From: Streptomyces tardus
GTDB lineage: Bacteria > Actinomycetota > Actinomycetes > Streptomycetales > Streptomycetaceae
Assembly: GCF_018101125.2 (NCBI RefSeq)
Contig: NZ_JAELVF020000001.1
Location: forward strand, 4,071,629-4,135,628
Direction of reading: 5' to 3'
Length of the DNA stretch: 64,000 nucleotides
The notes below the pieces were generated by a model. It had not been told where the DNA came from and ran no database searches. It saw only the letters and a program-made list of their open reading frames with translations. Both the position numbers and the translations under genes were made by a program. Position 1 is the first letter of the stretch. Every line of letters starts with the position of its first letter. Below are positions 8,762 through 17,029 of the stretch, in pieces.

Positions 8762-8989
8762 ATGCCCCGTATCGCCCTCTACTCCCTGATGGTCTGCGTC
8801 CTCGCGCTGGCCGCGGCCGTGGTCTCGTTCGTCCAGGGCAGCTGGCTGGGCATCGTCTGGGTGCTGATGTTCGGTGTCTCGTCCAACATGACGTGGTTCT
8901 ACTGGCGCAAGGCGCAGATCGACCGGCAGCGGGCGGAGGCCGCCGCCCGGCAGTCGCAGTCCGGCTGTGCCGGCGGCCCCCGCGCCTGA
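8762..8989 (+). CDS. Small membrane protein, two helices
   Basis: 75 residues. Two hydrophobic stretches (IALYSLMVCVLALAAAVVSFV and LGIVWVLMFGVSSNMTWFYW) are followed by a charged, Gln/Arg-rich tail. A GAAGG Shine-Dalgarno 7 nt before the ATG at 8762 decides the start over an in-frame ATG at 8720. It lies about 100 nt after npdG in the same direction. No known family or function. Confidence 0.6.
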   Translation: MPRIALYSLMVCVLALAAAVVSFVQGSWLGIVWVLMFGVSSNMTWFYWRKAQIDRQRAEAAARQSQSGCAGGPRA

Positions 8990-9051
8990 CGCCCCGCGCG
9001 GCGGTACGCCCCTCGCGCCCGGCCGCCGATCGCCGCCCCGCGCGCGGCGGT

Positions 9052-9831
9052 TCAGAAGCGCACGACGGGCTCCTCCTGCCAGAAGCGGAAGATCTCCAGC
9101 CCGTAGTAGATGTCGTCCTGTCGCACCCCCAGCCACTCCAGCGAGGGGTAGACGCAGTCCCAGAACGCCCCGTCGACCGCGGGTATCCACAGGCAGGCGA
9201 AGACCAGCAGCAGCCCGTACGGCGCCGGCGGCTCCAGCCGGCGGCGCAGGCCGCAGGGCAGCCACGGCTCCAGCACCCCGTAGCCGTCCAGACCCGGGAC
9301 CGGCAACAGACTGAGCAGTGCGGCCGTGACCTGGAGCATCACCACGAAGGCCAGGGCGAAGCGGAAGGCGAGCGGCGCCTGGTCCATCGCACCCAGCCGG
9401 AACGGTACGGCGAGGGCCGGCGCGAGCAGTGCGTGGGTCGCGGGGCCCGCCAGGGCGACGAGGCTGCGCCGCGCCCGGCCGGGCACCCGGTGGCGCCCGG
9501 CCGGGGCCGCTCCGCCGGGCAGCCCTATACCGCTCATGACCAGGAAGAGCACCGGCAGCAGCACGTTCAGCAGGGGATGCGCACCGTGCGTCGGGGCGAG
9601 GGCCGCGGAACCGAGCGCGGCGGAGGGACCGCCGCCGTGCAGCGCGGCCCTGGTGCGCGCGTACTCGCGCAGGGAGAGCGAGAGGAGCCAGGCCGACAGG
9701 ACGAAGACGAAGACCCACAGCCCTGTCAGCGGCGGCAGATCCCACCACACGGCCGCCCCCGAGGTGCCGGCGAGCGCCACCGGGACGGCTGACGGGGCGG
9801 TTGTCCGGTGGTGCGCCCGGGTGGCTTCCAT
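9052..9831 (-). CDS. Site-2-protease (M50) homologue lacking the zinc-binding histidines
   Basis: 259 residues, about six membrane helices. It follows the actinobacterial M50 S2P layout: GIGLPGGA, the LVALAGPATHALL helix, and the PVPGLDGYGVLEPWLP segment that carries the third zinc ligand (Asp). The active-site helix that normally reads H-E-Y-A-H here reads R55-E-Y-A-R59 (SLREYARTRAAL). Both zinc histidines are therefore arginine while the Glu is kept. The protein is probably not a protease and may be a scaffold or a decoy binder. The ATG at 9831 is 56 bp from the divergent SARP gene. Convergent with 8762-8989. Confidence 0.8.
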   Translation of the reverse strand: MEATRAHHRTTAPSAVPVALAGTSGAAVWWDLPPLTGLWVFVFVLSAWLLSLSLREYARTRAALHGGGPSAALGSAALAPTHGAHPLLNVLLPVLFLVMSGIGLPGGAAPAGRHRVPGRARRSLVALAGPATHALLAPALAVPFRLGAMDQAPLAFRFALAFVVMLQVTAALLSLLPVPGLDGYGVLEPWLPCGLRRRLEPPAPYGLLLVFACLWIPAVDGAFWDCVYPSLEWLGVRQDDIYYGLEIFRFWQEEPVVRF

Positions 9832-9887
9832 GAGCCACCAACGTAGCTGCACTGACCTGCGCCGTTGATCGAGGGGAGAATGGGCCC

Positions 9888-12800
9888 GTGGGCTACCGCT
9901 ATCAGATCCTCGGAACGACCCGCGTGCACCGCGACGACGGCAGCGCGGTGCCGATCGGCGGCGCGCGGCTGCGTGCCCTGCTGACCGCACTGGCGCTGAC
10001 CCCCGGTCAGGACGTACGGGCGGACGCGCTGATCGCCGCGGTCTGGGCGGACAGCGATCCGCCGGTCGACGCGCAGGGCGCGTTGCAGGCGCTGGTCGGG
10101 CGGCTGCGGCGGGCGCTGGACCACGCCGCGATCGCCTCCACGGGCGGCGGGTACCGGCTGGTCGCCGAGCCCGCGCAGGTGGACGCCGGCCGCTTCGAGC
10201 AGCTGGCGGACGCCGGTTCCCGGGCGCTTCTCGCCGGTGACGCGGCGGGCGCGGTGGAGCTGCTGGACGAGGCGCTGGGCCTCTGGCAGGGCTCGCCCTA
10301 CGCGGATCTCCCGGACGCCGGGGGAGCCGCGGCGGTACGGGCGGAGGCCGGCCGGCTGGAGGCCGCACGCACCCGCGCGGAGGCACGCGTCGCGCTCGGC
10401 GAGGCTGCTGCCACACTTGCCGACCTCGCGGTGCTCTGCGCCGAACACCCGCTGGACGAGCCGCTTCAGGCGCTGCGGCTGCGCGCCCTGCGGGACGCCG
10501 GCCGCCCGGCCGAGGCACTGGCGACGTACGAGGCGGTGCGCACCGAGCTGGCCGAGCTGCTCGGCGCCGACCCGGGGCCCGAACTGCGCGCCCTGCACGC
10601 CCAGTTGCTCACCCAGGCCGTGCCCCAGACGCTGCCCGCCGCCGACCGGGACGGCGCCGGCGCGCCGCCCCCGGTGTCGCCCGTCGGGCCCGTCCCACCG
10701 CCCGGGAACCTTCCCACCCGGCTGACCTCCTTCGTCGGCCGCGAGGAGGAACTCGCCGCTATCCGAACCGAGTTGGGCGCCTTCCGGCTGGTGACGCTGC
10801 TCGGCCCCGGCGGCGCGGGCAAGACCCGGCTGTCGCTGGAGGCGGCCGACGCGCTGGCCGCGCAGTGGCCGGACGGGGTGTGGCTGGCCGAGCTGGCGCC
10901 GGTGCGCGAGGCGGCGACCGTGCCCGAGACGGTGCTGACCGCGCTGGGCGGACGGGACACCGCCAGCAGGGCGACGGCCGCGCACGGACTGCGCACCGTC
11001 ACCGACAGCGCCCCTCCGGACCCGCTCGCGGAACTGGCCGAACTCTGCGTCGGACGGCGGATGCTGCTGCTCCTGGACAACTGCGAGCACGTCGTCGACG
11101 CCGCCGCGCAGCTCGCCGAGACGCTGCTGGTGCAGTGCCCCGCGGTCACGGTGCTGGCCACCAGCAGGGAGCCGCTGGGGGTCGCGGGGGAGTCGGTGCT
11201 GGTGGTCGACCCGCTGCCGCAGCAGACCGCCGAGAGGCTGTTGGAGGAACGCGGCGCGGCGGGCCGTACGGGGTTCCGCGCGGCGCAGGACCCCGAGGCG
11301 GTCGCCGAGATCTGCCGCAGGCTGGACGGGCTGCCGCTGGCGATCGAGCTGGCCGCGGCCCGGCTGCGGTCGCTGACCCCCCGGCAGCTCGCCGACCGGC
11401 TGGACGACCGGTTCCGGCTGCTCAACGGCGGCAGCAGGACCGCCCTGCCCCGGCAGCAGACGCTGCGGGCGGTCGTCGACTGGTCCTGGGAGCTGCTGGA
11501 CACCGCGGAGCGCGAGGTGCTGCGGCGGCTCTCGGTCTTCTCCGGCGGCGTCGCGCTGGAGCAGGCCGAGGTCGTCTGCCGGGGCGCCGGGGTGGACACC
11601 CGGGACGTCGCCGTCGTCCTCGGCTCGCTGGTCGACAAGTCGCTGCTGGTGCCGGTGGTGACCCCGGACGGCGGGATGCGGTACCGGCTGCTGGAGACCG
11701 TCGCCGAGTACGCCGCCGAACGGCTCGACGAGGCGGCCGAGCGGATCGCGGTCGAGCGCCGCCATCTGGTCTGTTACCGCGAACTCGCCCGCACCGCCCG
11801 CCGGTTGCTGCGCGGACCCGAGCAGCTGCGGGAGCTGGACCGGCTGGAGCGCGAGCACGACAACATCCGCGCCGCGCTGCACCGGGCGGTGGACGCCGGG
11901 GACGAGCAGGAGGCGCTGAGCCTGACGCTGAGCATGGGGTGGTTCTGGCAGCTGCGCAACCACCGCGGCGACGCCCGGCAGTGGTGTGCCGCCACCGCGG
12001 CTCTGGGGCCGGACCCGTTCGCCGCCGGCCGGCCGGCCCCGGACGTAGCGACGCGCTGCACCGATGTGCCGCCGCCGTTGGACGGTGAGCTGCTGTACGA
12101 GGCGAGGCGGCAGGTGCGCATGCTGGGGCTGGCGGTGGCCGATCAGGCCGAACTCGACGACGAGCGCCAGGTGCGGCTGGTGCGGGCGGTCATCGGCAGC
12201 TACCGGCCCGACCAACCGCAGGTGTGCCACAGCGTCAGCTCGCTCTGGTACTACGCCAGACTCCTGGCCGGCGATGTCGAGGCGCTGCGCGACGATCTGG
12301 ACCTGACCGTCGCCGGCTGCCGGAGGCTGGGCGACGACTGGGAGCTGGCCTCCGCGCTGCGGCTGCGCTCACGGCTTCGCGGCGGCGGTACGCCCGAACT
12401 GCGCGCCCGGGCGGTCGCCGACGCGGACGAGAGCCTGGAGCTCTTCGGCCGACTCTGCGACGGCTGGGGGATCGCCGAAGCCCTCTCCGGGCGCTCGGAG
12501 ATCCGGGAGGCCGACGGCGAACTGACCGGCGCCATAGAGGACTTGCGCGAGGGCGTACGGATCGCGGGCGGGCTGGGCGACCTCGCACAGGAGCAGCTGT
12601 TCCGGGCCCGGCTGGGCAATCTGCTGGTGGAGGACGGCCGGGCTGCGGAGGGGGAGCGGCTGCTGCGCCGAACACTGGCGGAGGGCGACCGGCTGGGCAG
12701 CGACACCCTGACGCTGACCAGGATCTATCTGGCCACCCTGCTCGGCCGGACCGGGCGGACCGGCGAGTGCCGCGGCCATCTGGACGCGCTGCTCGCCGAG

Positions 12801-13214
12801 TTCGTCGGTCGACGCGAGCAGCAGCGGCTGGTGCACGGCATGGTGGACGCGCTGTACGGCTGGCTGGAGCTGTTGGACGGACGGCCCGAACAGGCCCGCA
12901 CCCGGCTGCTGTTGGCGGCCGAGCGGGTCCGGCACCCGGTCGGCCGGCTGCTCGCGTCCGAGCTGGCCGGGGTCACCCTGCTGCACGGTTCCGAGGCCGC
13001 CGCCGCGCTCGACCGGCCGCTGGACGCCGCCCGGCTGCTCGGCGCGTTCGACGCGCGGCACGGCGCGCACACGCCCCGGCTCAGCCTGCTGCACCAGGAG
13101 TGCCGCGCCCGCGCCGAGCGCGCGGCCAGGTCGGCGCTGCCCGGGGCGGAGTACGAGGAGGCCTACGGCGGCGGCGCCGAGCTGAGCCTGAGCGAGGCGA
13201 TCACCCTGATCTGA
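9888..13214 (+). CDS. AfsR/SARP-type transcriptional regulator with STAND ATPase domain
   Basis: 1108 residues. An OmpR-like winged helix comes first (about 1-95, with RLRALLTALAL and GGYRL), then the bacterial transcriptional activation domain (about 100-245, ending ELLGADPGPELRALHAQLL). A STAND/NB-ARC ATPase follows: Walker A GPGGAGKTR at about 305-313, Walker B LLLLDNCEHVVD at about 393-404, and TSREPLG. The C-terminal half is helical, TPR-like. Such proteins activate secondary-metabolite or stress genes when the ATPase/TPR part senses a signal. No biosynthetic cluster is adjacent, so the target is not evident. GTG start with GAGGGGAG upstream. Divergent from the S2P homologue and convergent with the ABC exporter. 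Confidence 0.9.
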   Translation: MGYRYQILGTTRVHRDDGSAVPIGGARLRALLTALALTPGQDVRADALIAAVWADSDPPVDAQGALQALVGRLRRALDHAAIASTGGGYRLVAEPAQVDAGRFEQLADAGSRALLAGDAAGAVELLDEALGLWQGSPYADLPDAGGAAAVRAEAGRLEAARTRAEARVALGEAAATLADLAVLCAEHPLDEPLQALRLRALRDAGRPAEALATYEAVRTELAELLGADPGPELRALHAQLLTQAVPQTLPAADRDGAGAPPPVSPVGPVPPPGNLPTRLTSFVGREEELAAIRTELGAFRLVTLLGPGGAGKTRLSLEAADALAAQWPDGVWLAELAPVREAATVPETVLTALGGRDTASRATAAHGLRTVTDSAPPDPLAELAELCVGRRMLLLLDNCEHVVDAAAQLAETLLVQCPAVTVLATSREPLGVAGESVLVVDPLPQQTAERLLEERGAAGRTGFRAAQDPEAVAEICRRLDGLPLAIELAAARLRSLTPRQLADRLDDRFRLLNGGSRTALPRQQTLRAVVDWSWELLDTAEREVLRRLSVFSGGVALEQAEVVCRGAGVDTRDVAVVLGSLVDKSLLVPVVTPDGGMRYRLLETVAEYAAERLDEAAERIAVERRHLVCYRELARTARRLLRGPEQLRELDRLEREHDNIRAALHRAVDAGDEQEALSLTLSMGWFWQLRNHRGDARQWCAATAALGPDPFAAGRPAPDVATRCTDVPPPLDGELLYEARRQVRMLGLAVADQAELDDERQVRLVRAVIGSYRPDQPQVCHSVSSLWYYARLLAGDVEALRDDLDLTVAGCRRLGDDWELASALRLRSRLRGGGTPELRARAVADADESLELFGRLCDGWGIAEALSGRSEIREADGELTGAIEDLREGVRIAGGLGDLAQEQLFRARLGNLLVEDGRAAEGERLLRRTLAEGDRLGSDTLTLTRIYLATLLGRTGRTGECRGHLDALLAEFVGRREQQRLVHGMVDALYGWLELLDGRPEQARTRLLLAAERVRHPVGRLLASELAGVTLLHGSEAAAALDRPLDAARLLGAFDARHGAHTPRLSLLHQECRARAERAARSALPGAEYEEAYGGGAELSLSEAITLI

Positions 13215-13233
13215 GCGGGCCCGGCAACTGCCG

Positions 13234-13262
13234 GCAACCGCCGCGTGCCGCACGGCGGTTGC
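13234..13262. terminator. Terminator between the SARP gene and the ABC permease
   Basis: GCAACCGCCG (13234-13243) pairs perfectly with CGGCGGTTGC (13253-13262) around a 9-nt loop, in the 130-bp gap between convergent stops. Confidence 0.65.
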
Positions 13263-13344
13263 GGTCGCCGTACGGGCGGTGCGGGTGCGTGCCGGCACGT
13301 GGTCGCACCCGCCCCGGCCGGGCCCGCGAGTGCGCGGGCGGGTG

Positions 13345-14199
13345 TCAGGTCTTGCTGCGGAACTTGCGGACAGCCAGCGGCATGGTGATCGCGGTGATCG
13401 CGGCGCCCCAGAACAGGGTCATCATCACCGGCCCCGCGACCTCGCCCTCGCCGTTCATCAAACCCCGTGCCGCGTCGGCCAGTTGGGAGATGGGGTTCAG
13501 GTCGGTGAAGGTCTTCAGCCAGCCGGGCATGGTGGCCGGGCTGGCGAAGATCGAGGAGGCGAACTGCAACGGCATGATCACCAGCACGCCCAGTCCCTGC
13601 ACCGCCTGCGGGGTCTTCAGCGACAGGCCGAGCAGCATGAAGATCCAGGTCAGCGAGGCACCGAAGTAGAGCGAGAGGCCGACCGCACCCAGGAGTTGGA
13701 GCGGGCCCGTCTGGAGCTCGAAGCCCAGGATGAAGCCGACGACCAGCAGGATGAAGGAGGAGACCACCATCCGCCCGATCTCCACCACGACCTTGGCGAT
13801 CAGTACCGAGGAACGGGCGATCGGCATGGTGCGGAAGCGGTCCATCACCCCCTTCTTGAAGTCCTCGTTGATGCCGGTGCCCACCGACATCGCGAGCGTC
13901 ATCCCGCCCATCGCCATCAGGCCGGGCAGCAGGTAGTTGACGTAGTTGCCCTCGCCGCCCGTCATGGCGCCGCCGAAGACGTAGACGAAGAGCAGGGTGA
14001 AGATGATGGGCATCAGCACGGCGTCGAACATCGACTCCGGGTCGGCCCTGAAGTGCATGACGTTGCGCCGGACGAGGGCGCCGATGTGCCGCAGGTTGGC
14101 CCGCAGGCCTATCCGGCCCTCGCCTGGGCGGGCTCCGCCGCTCTTCCGCTGCTGCGCCGGGTGGTCCTCCGCGGGCTCCACCGTGTACACCGCGCTCAT
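13345..14199 (-). CDS. ABC-2 type exporter permease (DrrB-like)
   Basis: 284 residues with six membrane segments typical of ABC2_membrane proteins: FDAVLMPIIFTLLFVYVFGG, NYLLPGLMAMGGMTLAMS, VSSFILLVVGFILGFEL, LYFGASLTWIFMLLGLSL, VLVIMPLQFASSIF and MTLFWGAAITAI. FASPATMPGWLKTFTDLNPISQLADAARGLMNG is the family's C-terminal signature. The start ATG overlaps the stop of the ATPase gene (ATGA), so the pair is translationally coupled and forms one drug or lipid exporter. The exported substrate is unknown. Confidence 0.92.
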   Translation of the reverse strand: MSAVYTVEPAEDHPAQQRKSGGARPGEGRIGLRANLRHIGALVRRNVMHFRADPESMFDAVLMPIIFTLLFVYVFGGAMTGGEGNYVNYLLPGLMAMGGMTLAMSVGTGINEDFKKGVMDRFRTMPIARSSVLIAKVVVEIGRMVVSSFILLVVGFILGFELQTGPLQLLGAVGLSLYFGASLTWIFMLLGLSLKTPQAVQGLGVLVIMPLQFASSIFASPATMPGWLKTFTDLNPISQLADAARGLMNGEGEVAGPVMMTLFWGAAITAITMPLAVRKFRSKT

Positions 14200-15548
14200 A
14201 TGCCGATTCCCTGGAGTGAGTCCTGCGGGCCCTGGCCGCCACCGCGCCCGCCGTGGTCGTACGACGCCGGCCCGCCGGGCGCCCCGCCGAACTGGGCGGC
14301 CTGCCCGTCGTGTTGGCCGCCTTGCGCGCCGTACTGTCCGCCGTGGTGGCCGGACTGCCCGTACTGCCCGCCGTGTTGGCCGTGTTGGCCGGGGGCCTGA
14401 CCGTAGGTCCCGCCTTGGCCGGGCTGCCCGCCTTGGCCGTACTGCCCGTGCGGCCCGCCTTGGCCGTACTGAGGTGCGGGGTGGTGGGCCGGGCCCGGTC
14501 CCGGGTGGTGCGGCGGGGGCGGTGCGGCGCCGGGAGCGTCCTCCTGCCGCGGCGAGGTCTTGCGCCCGGTGAGCGCCAGGAACACCTCGTCCAGACTGGG
14601 CAGTTGGGTGCTGATGTTGGACAGCCGGAAGCCGTAGTGGCCCACCAGGCCGATCACCTGCGTGAGCTGGTCGTCCCCGACGATCGGCACCTGGACGACA
14701 CCCTCGTCCAGATCCAGCGTGGCATCGGCCGCACCGACGATCCCGGACTGCGCCAGGGCGCCGAGGACGTGGTGGATCTCGTCCTTCACCAGCGGCTCGA
14801 TGCGCAGGGTGCGCCCGCCCACCTTCGCCTTGAGCTCGGCGACCCTGCCCTCGGCGATCACCAGACCGCGGTCGATGACCGTCAGATCGCTGGCGAGCTG
14901 CTCGGCCTCCTCCATGTACTGCGTGGTCAGCAGCACCGTGGTGCCCTCGCTGGTCATCCGCTTGACCTCCTCCCACACCTCGATGCGGGTGCGGGGGTCC
15001 AGGCCGGTCGTCGGCTCGTCCAGGTAGAGGACCTGGGGCCGTCCGATCATGGAGGCCGCGAGGTCCAGCCGCCGACGCATACCGCCGGAGTACTGCGCGG
15101 CCGGGCGCTTGGCCGCCTCGGTCAGCGAGAAGCGCTCCAGCATCGCGTACGCCCTGCGGCGGGCGTCCTTGCGGCTGAGATCCAGCAGCCGGCCGATCAT
15201 GTAGAGGTTCTCCCAGCCGGAGAGCTTCTCGTCGACCGAGGCGTACTGGCCGGTGAGGCCGATCACCCGGCGCAGCTGGCGGGGATGGCGAACGACGTCG
15301 TAGCCGGCCACGTGGGCGGTGCCGCCGTCCGGGACCAGCAGGCTGGACAGGCAGCGCACCAGGGTGGTCTTGCCCGCGCCGTTCGGCCCGAGGACGCCGT
15401 GCACGCTCGCCTCGGCCACGGTGAGGTCGACGCCGTCCACCGCCCGGGTCGGCCCGAAGTGCTTGACCAGGCCGCGTACTTCGATCGCACCGCCGCCCTG
15501 GGGCGGAGCCGTGAGGCCCACTGTGCCGGTACCGCTGTTGCCCACCAT
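14196..15548 (-). CDS. ABC exporter ATPase (DrrA-like) with a Gly/Gln/His/Tyr-rich tail
   Basis: 450 residues. Residues about 20-320 form a DrrA/NodI-type ATPase: Walker A GPNGAGKTT, Q-loop LTGQYASVDEKLSG, signature YSGGMRRRLDLA, Walker B VLYLDEPTTGLDP, and the DrrA C-terminal domain ending LPSLDEVFLALTGRK. The last ~125 residues are low-complexity. They start with a Pro/His run and continue with imperfect GQYGQ/GQHGQ repeats rich in Gly, Gln, His and Tyr, which is unusual for this family. The ATG at 15548 was chosen because the upstream 69 codons have no domain and cross a terminator hairpin. It drives the permease encoded by the overlapping downstream gene. Confidence 0.92.
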   Translation of the reverse strand: MVGNSGTGTVGLTAPPQGGGAIEVRGLVKHFGPTRAVDGVDLTVAEASVHGVLGPNGAGKTTLVRCLSSLLVPDGGTAHVAGYDVVRHPRQLRRVIGLTGQYASVDEKLSGWENLYMIGRLLDLSRKDARRRAYAMLERFSLTEAAKRPAAQYSGGMRRRLDLAASMIGRPQVLYLDEPTTGLDPRTRIEVWEEVKRMTSEGTTVLLTTQYMEEAEQLASDLTVIDRGLVIAEGRVAELKAKVGGRTLRIEPLVKDEIHHVLGALAQSGIVGAADATLDLDEGVVQVPIVGDDQLTQVIGLVGHYGFRLSNISTQLPSLDEVFLALTGRKTSPRQEDAPGAAPPPPHHPGPGPAHHPAPQYGQGGPHGQYGQGGQPGQGGTYGQAPGQHGQHGGQYGQSGHHGGQYGAQGGQHDGQAAQFGGAPGGPASYDHGGRGGGQGPQDSLQGIGI

Positions 15549-15583
15549 GGGGGCATCCTCGCAGCGGCCACCGACAAACGACC

Positions 15584-15618
15584 GACAGCCCTCCCCCGGA
15601 GTGCAGGGGAGGGCTGTC
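15584..15618 (-). terminator. Terminator after panB
   Basis: Perfect 13-bp stem GACAGCCCTCCCC (15584-15596) with 15606-15618, 9-nt loop. It lies about 100 nt past the panB stop and just upstream of the ABC ATPase start, so it insulates the two minus-strand units. Confidence 0.75.
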
Positions 15619-15720
15619 GCGCTGAGCGGGATCAACCGGTGTGTGCGCCGATGGGGCGAATCGGCGCAACCGGTGGACCGGTGGACCCGCCGGGCGTGGG
15701 CTGCGTCGCGCCGTGCCGCA

Positions 15721-16584
15721 TCAGTGGAAGGTGTGTTCCTCGGCCGGGAACGCACCGCCGGACACGTCCTCGGCGAACGCCTTGGCGGCGTCCCCGAGCT
15801 GCTCCCGCAGTTGTGCGTACTGCTTGACGAAGCGCGGCAGCCTGCCGTCCGTCATACCGGCCATGTCCGCCCACACCAGTACCTGGGCGTCGGTCCCCGG
15901 ACCCGCGCCGATACCGATGGTGGGGATGGACAGCGAACGTGTCACCTCCGCGGCCAACTCGGCCGGCACCAGCTCCAGCACGACCGCGCAGGCGCCCGCC
16001 TCCTGGGCCGACTTGGCGTCGTGCAGCAGCCGGTGGGCGTCCTCCTCGGCGCGGCCCTGCACCCGGTAGCCCATGGTGTTCACGGACTGCGGGGTGAGCC
16101 CGAGGTGGGCCATGGCCGGGATGCCGGCCGAGACGATCAACTCGGTCTGTGCCAGCGAGCGTTCGCCGCCCTCCAGCTTGACCGCGCCGACCCCGGCCTC
16201 CTTGACGAGTCGGGTGGCGCTGCGCAGCGCCTGTGTCGGGCCCTCCTGGTAGGAGCCGAACGGCAGGTCCGCGACGACCAGCGCCCGGCTGGTGCCGCGC
16301 ACCACCGAGGCGGAGAGCATGGTCATCTGGTCGAGCGTCACGGGGACGGTCGTCTCGTACCCGAGCTGGCAGTTGCCCGCCGAGTCGCCGACGAGGAGCA
16401 CGGGGATACCGGCCTCGTCGAAGACGTTCGCGGTCATCGCGTCGTAGGCCGTGAGCATCGGCCACTTCTCGCCACGTTCCTTGGCGAGGATCAGGTCACG
16501 CGCGGTGACCCTGCGCTTGCGCGCGGTGTGGACTCCTCCGTAGAGCGCCTTGCTGCTGTCGGCAGCCGCCTGGGCATGCGTCAT
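15721..16584 (-). CDS. panB: 3-methyl-2-oxobutanoate hydroxymethyltransferase (ketopantoate hydroxymethyltransferase)
   Basis: First step of pantothenate/CoA synthesis: transfers a hydroxymethyl group from 5,10-methylene-THF to alpha-ketoisovalerate. 287 residues, a TIM barrel with hallmark segments [28 protein letters not shown] (the Asp of GDS binds Mg), [39 protein letters not shown]-like (here TMGYRVQGR), [15 protein letters not shown] and [23 protein letters not shown]. The ATG at 16584 has a CAGGAG Shine-Dalgarno 9 nt upstream; a longer frame to 16725 has none. Monocistronic, divergent from the EEP-family gene. Confidence 0.95.
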   Translation of the reverse strand: [287 protein letters not shown]

Positions 16585-17029
16585 TGCACTGGCTCCTGTG
16601 TTCTCGTCTCGAGGCGCCCCAACGGCGTCCCCGGATCTCCTGCCATGGTGACATCGGTGGGAACAGTGTGGAAGGGGCTGCGCCACACGCCCCCCGCCGA
16701 CGGGTGCAGGCCGGCGCGCGGTCACCGAGGGTTCGCCATGGGGGCCCCGGCACGCTGCGTTGATGACAGAGGGTCACTGAGATTTTGGCGTGAAGCGCGT
16801 GCCCGCGGAACCGTCGTGGATCAGTTGGCCGCAGCCGGAACCTTCGTGTGCCCCGTACTCGTCATGAGCGGGGAACGGTCCGCCGCGAGGCGGGGCGCGC
16901 ACGTTTTCTGGACAAGCCGACTGTGGCGTACTCTTCGCGAGATAGTCGCCGGGCCCCGGGTTCGCCCGGTCGCCCCCCCGCATTCGCCCGGTCGGCCGCC
17001 GGCAGTACCCGGGTAAGTGAGGACAGCGC
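16585..17029. other. Divergent intergenic region, panB / EEP-family gene
   Basis: 445 bases without a credible gene. The short frames here have no ribosome site and no recognisable content. It must carry both outward promoters, but I see no consensus -35/-10 pair that I would defend. Confidence 0.4.

Noticed and set aside
9726-12230. An 834-codon minus-strand frame across the SARP gene
   Set aside because: Gln/Arg/Gly-rich antisense translation; the plus-strand SARP has clear winged-helix, BTAD and ATPase motifs.
16774-17029. Short frames between panB and the EEP-family gene
   Set aside because: None has a ribosome site or a recognisable pattern; the best plus-strand frame is only about 25 codons.
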